A stretch of DNA of 5,370 nt. Origin: Verrucomicrobiota bacterium (GTDB lineage Bacteria; Verrucomicrobiota; Verrucomicrobiia; Opitutales; UBA953). A program made the translations under genes and the position numbers. The notes under the pieces were generated by a model. It did not search any database, was not told where the DNA came from, and saw only the letters and a program-made list of their open reading frames with translations. The stretch is from positions 1 through 5,370 of the forward strand of contig RFQN01000110.1 in NCBI GenBank assembly GCA_009924965.1. The letters run 5' to 3'. Below, piece by piece: positions 1-5,370 of this stretch (position 1 is the first letter of the stretch; each line of letters begins with the position of its first letter).

Positions 1-201
1 CGGCTCGTCTGCCAAAGGCTGAGCGCCGAACTTTCGCAGAAAGACGTCGCCCGGCGCATGGGCCGCACCCAGAGCTGGGTCTCGAAATTCGAAGATCGCA
101 CCGACGCCGAACTCACCCTTGGCGACATCCAGGCCTACTGTCAGGCCATCGCCGGCTCCTTGGCGCTGGAATTCGGACGCACCAGACAGGTCGCCGCCTG
201 A
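1..201 (+). CDS. XRE-family helix-turn-helix regulator, C-terminal part (5' end outside window)
   Basis: Frame 1 is open from the first base to a TGA at 199-201 and gives 66 residues, so the gene is cut by the left edge. The visible part reads as a Cro/C1 (XRE) DNA-binding fold. Helix 2 is LSQKDVARRMG (fragment residues 11-21), the recognition helix region is TQSWVSKFE (23-31), and a following helix pair covers about 38-51 and ends in LALEF. The order LSQ..vA..mG..qs.VSk.E is the family signature, and the ending resembles small regulators of the HigA antitoxin kind. The protein is presumably a cytoplasmic DNA-binding repressor. A toxin partner, if one exists, would lie upstream of the window, so an antitoxin role is only a possibility. 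The fold is well supported and the specific role is unknown. The gap to tsaE is 45 bases on the same strand, so co-transcription is possible. Confidence 0.8.
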   Translation, partial: RLVCQRLSAELSQKDVARRMGRTQSWVSKFEDRTDAELTLGDIQAYCQAIAGSLALEFGRTRQVAA

Positions 202-246
202 GGGGTTCGGGGTTGCCCTCATCCCGCCCCCAGAAAGACTGCGCCC

Positions 247-696
247 ATGGGCTCTCCCGCCGCACTCGCGACCTGGACCGCCGGTCTCGTCACCCGTTCG
301 GGCGAAGAGACCGAGCGGGCGGCCGAAGCGTTCGCGGCCCTGCTGCCGCCGGACACCGTGCTGGCGATCGAGGGCGACCTCGGCGCGGGCAAGACGACCT
401 TCGTCCGCGGCCTGGTCCGCGGCCTGGGCGTCACGGGCGACATCACCAGCCCGTCCTTCGCCCTGCTCAATGTCTACGAAGGCAAGCGGCAGGTCTTCCA
501 CGTCGACGCCTATCGGCTGACGCGCCCGGAGGCTTTCGACGACCTCCTGATCTGGGACCTGGCGAAGTCGCCTTGGAACGTGGTCGTGGAATGGCCGGAG
601 AAAGTGGCGGCGCGCCTCCCCTCGGCACGCTGGCAAATGAAAACCGCCATCCTGGCGGATGGCGGTCATCGGTTTCAACTGACCCTCGCGGGCTGA
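247..696 (+). CDS. tsaE: tRNA threonylcarbamoyladenosine biosynthesis ATPase TsaE
   Basis: This is the P-loop ATPase subunit of the complex (with TsaB and TsaD) that installs t6A at position 37 of ANN-decoding tRNAs in the cytoplasm. The 149-residue length is typical of the family. Visible motifs are a Walker A box GDLGAGKT at residues 43-50, the TSPSF segment at 67-71, HVDAYRL at 85-91 (the family's H.D.YR motif), and VEWPEK at 114-119 (family VEW.e). Everything expected for an active enzyme appears present. The ATG at 247 is chosen because it precedes the usual short N-terminal region; only a weak purine stretch (AGAAAG, 232-237) lies upstream as a ribosome binding site. The gene converges on typA with a 9-base gap. 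Its codons 133-140 also form a perfect hairpin that looks like the typA terminator on the other strand. No tsaB or tsaD is in the window. Confidence 0.93.
   Translation: MGSPAALATWTAGLVTRSGEETERAAEAFAALLPPDTVLAIEGDLGAGKTTFVRGLVRGLGVTGDITSPSFALLNVYEGKRQVFHVDAYRLTRPEAFDDLLIWDLAKSPWNVVVEWPEKVAARLPSARWQMKTAILADGGHRFQLTLAG
635..666 (-). terminator. Probable intrinsic terminator of typA, inside the tsaE coding region
   Basis: Positions 643-652 and 657-666 are a perfect 10-bp inverted repeat (core CCGCCATCC / GGATGGCGG) with a 4-base loop at 653-656. Read on the - strand, the stem is followed at once by TTTTCATTT (643 down to 635), the arrangement of a rho-independent terminator. It begins 40 bases past the typA stop codon. 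On the + strand no comparable T run follows the stem, so polarity favours typA. The sequence also encodes TsaE residues 133-140. Confidence 0.75.
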
Positions 697-705
697 GCGG
701 CCGGC

Positions 706-2607
706 TTACGAGTTACGCTTGCGCTCGTTCTCCGTCAGCCAGCGCTTGCGCATGCGGATGAAGTTCGGGGTGATCTCGACCAGCTCGTCGGACTCGATGT
801 ATTCGAGGCAGGCCTCGAGGGACATCTGGCGCATCGGCTTGATCTTGGCCGCGTCGTCGGAACCGGAAGCGCGCACGTTGGAGAGCTTCTTGTTGATGAC
901 GAGGTTGATCTCGAGGTCGTTGTCCTTGCAATGCTCGCCGACGATCTGGCCCTGGTAGATCTCGTCGGCGGGCTTCACGAAGAAGTCGCCGCGGTCGTAG
1001 AGGCGGTCGAGGGAGTAGGCGGTGACGGCACCGGCTTCGCCGCCGATCATCACGCCCGCGGCGCGACGCGGGGCTTCGCCACGGACCGGCTCGTAACCGA
1101 GCAGGTTGTGGTACATGACGGCTTCGCCACGGGTCGTGGTGAGCATCAGGGTGCGGAGACCGAAGAGGGCGCGGGAAGGCACCTTGAATTCCATGTGGAT
1201 CCAGCCGCTGGTGCCGGCCTTGGCGTCCATCGAGCGGAGCTCGCCACGACGGCCGAGGACGAGGGACATCACGTCGCTCTGGGAGGCTTCCGGACAGTCG
1301 ACGGCGAGGGTTTCGACGGGCTCGCAGAGGACGCCGTCGATTGTCTTCATGATGACCTCGGGCTTACCAACCGAGAGTTCGAAGCCTTCGCGACGCATGG
1401 TCTCGATGAGGACGCCCAAGTGCATGAGGCCACGGCCCGAGACCTTCCAGGCATCGGCGCCGGCTTCGCGGTCGACGCGGAGGGCGACGTTCTTTTCGAG
1501 CTCCTTGATGAGGCGCTCGCCGACCTGGCGGCCGGTGACGAACTTACCGTCGCGACCGGCGAAGGGCGAGTCGTTGACGCGGAAGGCCATGGTCACGGTG
1601 GGCTCGTCGACCTTGACGGGCGGCATCGGACGGGGGTTCTCCTGGTCGGTGATGGTCGCACCGATCTCGACGTGGTCGAGGCCGATGACGGCGCAGATGT
1701 CGCCGGCGGAGACTTCCTGGGCCTTCACGCGGCCGAGGGCTTCGAAGACTTCGACTTCCAAGACGCGCTGCTTGTGCTGCTCGCCGGAGCGGGTGACCAT
1801 CATCACAGGCATGCCCGGGGTGATCTTACCGGCGGTGACGCGACCGACGGCGATACGGCCGACGTAGTCGGAGTAAAGGATGGCCGTCACCATGATCTGG
1901 AGCGGGTTGGCCAAGGCTTCGGCACGGGACTTGTAACCGGCGGCGGCGCCACGGGAAGAGCCTTCGGCGTAGGGCTCAGGGATCTTGTCGACGATGGTGT
2001 AGAAGAGGTCCATCAGGTCCTTCGGACGCTGGCCTTCCACGGTCTTGGCGCGGTCGAGGGTGCCCCAACCTTCGCGGCCGGAAGCGTAGATGATCGGGAA
2101 GTCGAGGGCTGACTCCGGCGCATCCAAGGCGACGAGCAAGTCGAAGACTTCATCCACGACGGCGTCCGGACGGGCGGATGGCTTGTCGATCTTGTTGATG
2201 ACGACGATGGGCTTGAGGCCAAGGGCGAGAGCCTTGGAGAGCACGAAGCGCGTCTGCGGCATCGGGCCTTCGAAGGAGTCGACGACGAGGAGGCAACCGT
2301 CGGCCATGTTGAGCACGCGCTCGACTTCGCCGCCGAAGTCGGCGTGGCCCGGGGTGTCGATCAGGTTGATCTTGTATTCCTTCTGGTCGCGCGGGTCGGT
2401 CCACTTGATCGCGCAGTTCTTGGCGGTGATGGTAATGCCTCGCTCGCGCTCGAGGTCGCCCGAGTCCATGATCAGGCCGTGCTGGCCGCCGGCGAGCTTG
2501 TCGAGGTCCTCCGCGCGGAACATGCCGGACTGGTAGAGGAGACGGTCGGTGAGGGTGGTCTTGCCGTGGTCGACGTGGGCAATGACTGCGATGTTACGGA
2601 GATTCAT
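706..2607 (-). CDS. typA: Ribosome-associated translational GTPase TypA/BipA
   Basis: TypA/BipA is a cytoplasmic GTPase related to EF-G and LepA. It binds the ribosome and is linked to 50S assembly and to stress and low-temperature growth. The 633-residue product has all G motifs: AHVDHGKT at 10-17, RGITI at 56-60, DTPGH at 84-88, NKID at 138-141 and YASG at 174-177. Domain II and the EF-G-like domains follow, and the C-terminal end (ELVEITPNFIRMRKRWLTEN) is typical of BipA. The ATG at 2607 gives the usual family beginning (LRNIAVIAHVDHGKTTL) and has TAAGG at 2617-2621, 9 bases upstream. Compared with my memory of the E. coli protein (about 607 residues) there is extra sequence near residues 71-78, before the DTPGH motif, and near 213-233, between the G domain and domain II. 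Such differences occur within the family and are not evidence of damage. The gene is convergent with tsaE and lies downstream of the oligopeptidase on the same strand, separated from it by a terminator-like hairpin. Confidence 0.97.
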   Translation of the reverse strand: MNLRNIAVIAHVDHGKTTLTDRLLYQSGMFRAEDLDKLAGGQHGLIMDSGDLERERGITITAKNCAIKWTDPRDQKEYKINLIDTPGHADFGGEVERVLNMADGCLLVVDSFEGPMPQTRFVLSKALALGLKPIVVINKIDKPSARPDAVVDEVFDLLVALDAPESALDFPIIYASGREGWGTLDRAKTVEGQRPKDLMDLFYTIVDKIPEPYAEGSSRGAAAGYKSRAEALANPLQIMVTAILYSDYVGRIAVGRVTAGKITPGMPVMMVTRSGEQHKQRVLEVEVFEALGRVKAQEVSAGDICAVIGLDHVEIGATITDQENPRPMPPVKVDEPTVTMAFRVNDSPFAGRDGKFVTGRQVGERLIKELEKNVALRVDREAGADAWKVSGRGLMHLGVLIETMRREGFELSVGKPEVIMKTIDGVLCEPVETLAVDCPEASQSDVMSLVLGRRGELRSMDAKAGTSGWIHMEFKVPSRALFGLRTLMLTTTRGEAVMYHNLLGYEPVRGEAPRRAAGVMIGGEAGAVTAYSLDRLYDRGDFFVKPADEIYQGQIVGEHCKDNDLEINLVINKKLSNVRASGSDDAAKIKPMRQMSLEACLEYIESDELVEITPNFIRMRKRWLTENERKRNS

Positions 2608-2616
2608 CTGTAAAGG

Positions 2617-2621
2617 CCTTA
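2617..2621 (-). promoter_or_regulatory. Ribosome binding site of typA
   Basis: On the - strand TAAGG lies 9 bases before the ATG at 2607, a normal distance for a Shine-Dalgarno element. It supports this start. It also implies that the transcript begins upstream of about 2621, which matters because a terminator-like hairpin ends at 2630. Confidence 0.55.
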
Positions 2622-2648
2622 CGCATAGGAAAAACCCCCTCGGTGCAA
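2622..2648 (-). promoter_or_regulatory. Weak candidate typA promoter overlapping the terminator hairpin
   Basis: On the - strand TTGCAC (2648-2643) and TATGCG (2627-2622) resemble sigma-70 -35 and -10 boxes, with a short 15-base spacer. A transcript starting from it would begin near 2615, would have only a few leader bases and would omit the apparent Shine-Dalgarno element. The match is therefore weak and conflicts with the ribosome binding site call. It is listed because there is little other room for a promoter downstream of the hairpin. Confidence 0.2.
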
Positions 2649-2652
2649 GGGG
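2630..2652 (-). terminator. Intrinsic terminator after the M3 peptidase gene, in the typA leader region
   Basis: Read on the - strand, CCCCTTG (2652-2646), loop CAC (2645-2643) and CGAGGGG (2642-2636) form a 7-bp stem including one G-U pair. One more G and TTTTT (2634-2630) follow. This is a good rho-independent terminator, 60 bases past the peptidase stop codon. On the + strand the stem is followed by AATAAGG and would not terminate. It ends only 22 bases before the typA start codon, so it could also act as an attenuator on transcripts entering typA. Confidence 0.7.
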
Positions 2653-2666
2653 AATAAGGCGGGGGA

Positions 2667-2687
2667 GCCCACTTAGTGGGCATTTTT
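2667..2687 (+). terminator. Terminator-like hairpin with + strand polarity
   Basis: GCCCAC (2667-2672), loop TTA (2673-2675) and GTGGGC (2676-2681) form a perfect 6-bp stem, followed by A and TTTTT (2683-2687) on the + strand. On the - strand the same stem is followed by C-rich sequence, so it is not a classical terminator for the peptidase gene. No + strand gene ends here. It may stop antisense transcription before it enters the peptidase gene, or simply stabilise the 3' end of the peptidase mRNA. Confidence 0.45.
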
Positions 2688-2712
2688 ACGCTCCTGTCAC
2701 CCAAGGAGGGCC

Positions 2713-4833
2713 TCAGGCCAAGCCATCCCGGACCAAGACGGCCTCGGAATCGAGGTCCCGGCCCATGAAATCGCGGAACACCTGTTCGGCGGGCTCGGAA
2801 TTGCCCTTGGCGAGGATTTTGGCCCGCAATTCACGCCCCACCTGGGGGTTCAGGACGCCTTCCTTGAGGAAGCGGGTGAAGGCGTCGGCCTCCAGGGCCT
2901 CGGCCCACTTGTAGGAGTAATACCCTGCCGCGTAGCCGGTGGCGTCCGAGAACAGGTGGTTGAAGCGCCGAGCCATGGACGGCAGACGGCGGGTCGTCCG
3001 GGCCTGCCAGGCGCCAAGATCCTCGTTCCAGTGCTTATCGAGGTCGGCATCCTTGAGCTCTTGGGCACGGATGTGCAGGTCGAGGTCAAGCTTGGAGAAG
3101 CAGAGCTGACGCATGCAGTTGGACGCGGCGCGGAAGTTGGCCGCGGCCTCGAGCTTGGCGAGCAGCTCCGACGGCAAGGTCGCGCCGGTCTCGTGGTGGC
3201 GAGCGAAGAGCGCGAGCGACTCCTCCTCCCAACACCAGTTCTCGAGGATCTGCGACGGGAGCTCGACGAAGTCCCACGCGACGCGCACGCCGGAGAGGGA
3301 CTCGACTTCGACCTCGGAGAGGACGTGGTGCAGCAGGTGGCCAAACTCGTGGAAGACGGTGGTGACTTCGTCGTGCGTGAGCAGGGCCTGCTTGTCGCCG
3401 ACGGGGGGCGTGAAGTTGCCGCACATCAACCCAAGGTGCGGAGCGAACGACCCGTCGCGACGCGGGCCGCCGGTACGCAGGAAATTCATCCAAGCCCCAC
3501 CACGCTTGGATTCGCGCGGGAACCAATCCGTGTAGAAGGAGCCGAGATGGCGCGCACCGTCACGGACTTCGTAGAAGCGGACTTCGGGGTGCCAGACGGA
3601 GACGGGCTCGCCGTCCACGCGCGGCGCCGCGGCGCGGATGACCTGACGCGTCCCAGCGGCGTCGACGTAGACGGTGTCGCGCCCGACGACCTGAATGCCG
3701 AAGAGGCCACCGAAGAGCTTGAACATGCCGGCAATGACGCCGTCGACCGGGAACCACGGGCGGAGGGCCTCATCGTCGAAGCCATGCAGCTCACGGCGCA
3801 TTTGCTCCGAGTAGAAGCCGAATTCCCAAGGGTGCAGCACGCGCACGGCGTCGCCGGCCTTCTTCGCACGGTAAACCTCGAGCTCGCTCATCTCGGCCTC
3901 GAACTTCGGGCGGATGCGCTTGGCCATATCCTCAATGAAGGCCAGCGCGGTGGCGCCGTGGCGGGCCATGCGGCGTGCCGTGGTGAAGTCCGCGAAATGG
4001 GCCTTGCCGAGGAGTCGGGCCTTCTCGTCGCGCAACGCCAAGATCTCGGAAACCAATGCGGTGTTGTCCCACTTGTCCTTGTGGCCGACTTGCGTCAACG
4101 CTTCCCAGCATAGGCGGCGGAGGTCGTCGTCCTGGGCATACTGGAGCACGGGGAAGACGGACGGCTGCTGGAGCGTGAAGCGCCAGGCTTCCGGACGGCC
4201 CTTGGCCGTGGCTGACTGCTTGGCGGCCGCGAGCGCGCTGGCGGGCAAGCCCGCCAAACGGGCTTCCTCCGTGACGAAGTGCTCCCAGTCGTTGGTCGAA
4301 TCGAGGACGTTCTCGGAATACTTCTGCGTCTTGGCGGCGAGGAGCGCGTTCAGTTCGGCGAGACGCTGCTTCTGGGCGGCCGGGAGGTCCGCGCCGTTCT
4401 CTTCGAAATCAGCCATCGTCTCCTGGAGGAAACGGCGGCGGACGCCGGTCAGAGCGCGGGCTTCTGGCGTGGCGGCATAGGCCTTGAAGACGGCCCAGAT
4501 TTCGGCGTCGAGCGTGAGCGAGGTGTAGAACGCGGTGACGTCGGGCAGGAGAGCGTTGTAAGCCGTACGGAGGTCAGGCGAATTGAGGACCGCGTCGAGG
4601 TGCGTGACCAAGCCCCAACCGCGGCCGAGTTCGCGCGTCGCGCTCTCGAAGCCGAGCAGGACGTTGTCATACGTCAGCGCCGGGCCGGTGAGCTGCTTGA
4701 AGGCATCGACATTAGCGCGGGCGCGGCGCAACGCTTCGCGGATGTCAGGTTCGATCGCCGCAGGCTTGAGCGGGCTCCAGTCGAAGAGGAAGTCGTCTTT
4801 GAGAAAGGGGTGCACGCCTTGAAGTTGCCCCAA
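2713..4833 (-). CDS. prlC: M3-family zinc oligopeptidase, oligopeptidase A (PrlC/OpdA) type
   Basis: This is a cytoplasmic metallopeptidase that cleaves short peptides, including released signal peptides in the E. coli homologue. The product is up to 706 residues, close to the roughly 680 usual for the family. The zinc site HEFGH is at 495-499 (ligands H495 and H499, catalytic E496). The third ligand is expected to be E524 in DFVELPSQ, 29 residues after H495 as in thimet-type peptidases. The substrate-binding tyrosine segment GYAAGYYSY is at 633-641. The ELPSQ..ENWCWE context and the following HHETG segment resemble OpdA more than dipeptidyl carboxypeptidase Dcp. No signal peptide is seen. 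The start is uncertain: position 4833 is a TTG with no good ribosome binding site. A GTG at 4815 (residue 7) would begin HPFL..., which fits family N-termini better, but its AAGG is only one base away. Its own terminator appears at 2630-2652. Confidence 0.92.
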   Translation of the reverse strand: MGQLQGVHPFLKDDFLFDWSPLKPAAIEPDIREALRRARANVDAFKQLTGPALTYDNVLLGFESATRELGRGWGLVTHLDAVLNSPDLRTAYNALLPDVTAFYTSLTLDAEIWAVFKAYAATPEARALTGVRRRFLQETMADFEENGADLPAAQKQRLAELNALLAAKTQKYSENVLDSTNDWEHFVTEEARLAGLPASALAAAKQSATAKGRPEAWRFTLQQPSVFPVLQYAQDDDLRRLCWEALTQVGHKDKWDNTALVSEILALRDEKARLLGKAHFADFTTARRMARHGATALAFIEDMAKRIRPKFEAEMSELEVYRAKKAGDAVRVLHPWEFGFYSEQMRRELHGFDDEALRPWFPVDGVIAGMFKLFGGLFGIQVVGRDTVYVDAAGTRQVIRAAAPRVDGEPVSVWHPEVRFYEVRDGARHLGSFYTDWFPRESKRGGAWMNFLRTGGPRRDGSFAPHLGLMCGNFTPPVGDKQALLTHDEVTTVFHEFGHLLHHVLSEVEVESLSGVRVAWDFVELPSQILENWCWEEESLALFARHHETGATLPSELLAKLEAAANFRAASNCMRQLCFSKLDLDLHIRAQELKDADLDKHWNEDLGAWQARTTRRLPSMARRFNHLFSDATGYAAGYYSYKWAEALEADAFTRFLKEGVLNPQVGRELRAKILAKGNSEPAEQVFRDFMGRDLDSEAVLVRDGLA

Positions 4834-4927
4834 AAGAGGGCGATTTCAAGGTCGCACGGCGGAAATCTGCGTAGGCTCGAGCCCTCTGCCCAGCGGTCAG
4901 GCTTGCACCGCAGGGACGATGCCCCAA
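4834..4927. other. Divergent intergenic region between the peptidase and the DUF151 gene
   Basis: These 94 bases must carry the promoters of two genes transcribed away from each other. I could not recognise convincing -35/-10 pairs on either strand. The region holds a 10-bp palindrome at 4874-4883. It also holds a 7-bp inverted repeat, AGAGGGC (4835-4841) with GCCCTCT (4881-4887), spaced 39 bases apart and overlapping the palindrome, and a purine-rich AGGGA (4912-4916) that may be the ribosome binding site of the right-hand gene. Confidence 0.4.
4874..4883. repeat. Perfect 10-bp palindrome in the divergent promoter region
   Basis: GGCTCGAGCC is self-complementary and lies near the middle of the divergent intergenic region, where a dimeric regulator could bind. 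Symmetry does not extend to the flanking bases. Short GC-rich palindromes are common in GC-rich DNA, so an operator role is only a possibility. Confidence 0.25.
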
Positions 4928-5370
4928 ATGCTTCTGACCATGAGTCAGTTGGAAGTCCTGCCCGTCAAGCACCTCGAGGTCATCCCGACCAAGGGCGGCA
5001 CGGCCGTCTTCCTGATTACCGAACTCAAGACCATCGTCATCCAGGTGGACGCCTCCGTCGGCGAGGCCCTGCAGGCGGCCTTGGCGGGCAAGCTAGCCGA
5101 ACGCCCGCAGTCGCACGACCTGATGCTCCACCTGCTGCTGGGGCTCGACGCCGTCGTCGCGCACGTGCTCATCGTCGAGGTCAAGGACGGCGTCTTCTTC
5201 GCCCGCGTCATCATCGGCCAAGACGGCCCGGTCGCCCGCAAGGTCGCCGAGGTCGACGCCCGCCCGAGCGATGCGCTCGTCCTCGCGGTGAAGGCCAAGC
5301 GTCCGGTCTTCCTGAGCCGCCAGGTGCTCGACGCCTGCGAAGACATGACGGAGACGCTGGCCCGCCTCCG
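4928..5370 (+). CDS. Bifunctional nuclease / DUF151 family protein, 3' end outside window
   Basis: The frame is open to the right edge and gives 147 complete codons from the ATG at 4928, so the gene is partial. It matches the DUF151 (BFN) family. RPQSHDLML at residues 59-67 corresponds to the family's RP.tHdl. A following alternation of strands reads VAHVLIVEVKDGVFFARV (78-94). VDARPSDALVLA at 109-120 is the strongest family signature, and VFLSRQVLD (127-135) follows. Members have been described as DNases/RNases in plants and occur widely in bacteria, where their role is mostly unknown. The conserved segments suggest an intact domain, but activity cannot be inferred. In-frame ATGs lie at 4919, 4928 and 4940. 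AGGGA at 4912-4916 is 2, 11 and 23 bases from them respectively, so 4928 is preferred but not certain. No signal peptide is evident. It is divergent from the peptidase gene. Confidence 0.85.
   Translation, partial: MLLTMSQLEVLPVKHLEVIPTKGGTAVFLITELKTIVIQVDASVGEALQAALAGKLAERPQSHDLMLHLLLGLDAVVAHVLIVEVKDGVFFARVIIGQDGPVARKVAEVDARPSDALVLAVKAKRPVFLSRQVLDACEDMTETLARL

Noticed and set aside
1..246. Possible toxin-antitoxin module based on the XRE-type regulator
   Set aside because: Only the C-terminal part of the regulator is visible and no toxin gene is in the window, so the module cannot be supported.
213..761. Alternative + strand frame across tsaE
   Set aside because: Arg/Gly/Pro-rich out-of-frame translation. 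The frame starting at 247 has the complete TsaE motif set.
1106..1867. Second + strand open frame (253 codons) inside typA
   Set aside because: It is rich in Arg, Ser, Thr and Pro with no domain, and it overlaps both typA and another shadow frame.
931..2112. Long + strand open frame (393 codons) opposite typA
   Set aside because: It mirrors the strongly biased codons of typA in GC-rich DNA. Its translation is dominated by Gly, Asp, Val, Ala and Glu with no recognisable domain, while the - strand encodes a fully conserved GTPase.
2611..2621. Near-palindrome around AAGGCCTT before typA
   Set aside because: It is too short for a regulatory call, and it overlaps the Shine-Dalgarno element, which explains the AAGG.
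2956..4113. Long + strand open frame (385 codons) opposite the M3 peptidase
   Set aside because: It has the same mirror effect of codon bias. The opposite strand carries the intact zinc-binding and tyrosine motifs, and this frame shows no known domain or ribosome binding site.
4945..5346. - strand open frame opposite the DUF151 gene
   Set aside because: Ser/Thr/Arg-rich translation with no motif. The + strand frame matches the DUF151 signature.

Overview
The window is compact, GC-rich bacterial chromosome with ordinary housekeeping genes and no mobile element, CRISPR array, tRNA or rRNA gene that I can see. I cannot identify the organism from sequence alone. The gene types, codon use and form of TypA would fit a GC-rich Gram-negative-type bacterium, perhaps of the Verrucomicrobiota/Opitutales kind, but that is a low-confidence guess from general similarity.

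Layout from left to right. (1) The 3' end of an XRE-type helix-turn-helix regulator on the + strand (1-201). (2) tsaE on the + strand (247-696), encoding the ATPase of the tRNA t6A modification machinery. (3) typA/bipA on the - strand (706-2607), a ribosome-associated translational GTPase, convergent with tsaE and separated from it by only 9 bases. (4) A 105-base intergenic stretch (2608-2712) holding two terminator-like hairpins of opposite polarity and the typA ribosome binding site. (5) An M3-family zinc oligopeptidase of the PrlC/OpdA type on the - strand (2713-4833). (6) A short divergent intergenic region (4834-4927). (7) The 5' part of a DUF151/bifunctional-nuclease family gene on the + strand, running off the right edge (4928-5370).

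TsaE and TypA both serve translation (tRNA modification and ribosome function), and the oligopeptidase degrades peptides in the cytoplasm. They are not obviously one pathway, and the alternating strands argue against a single operon.

I did not find a new biological system. The points worth a second look are regulatory. The apparent typA terminator lies inside the 3' coding end of tsaE. A strong terminator-like hairpin sits only 22 bases upstream of the typA start codon, leaving little room for a conventional promoter. A second hairpin of opposite polarity lies beside it.
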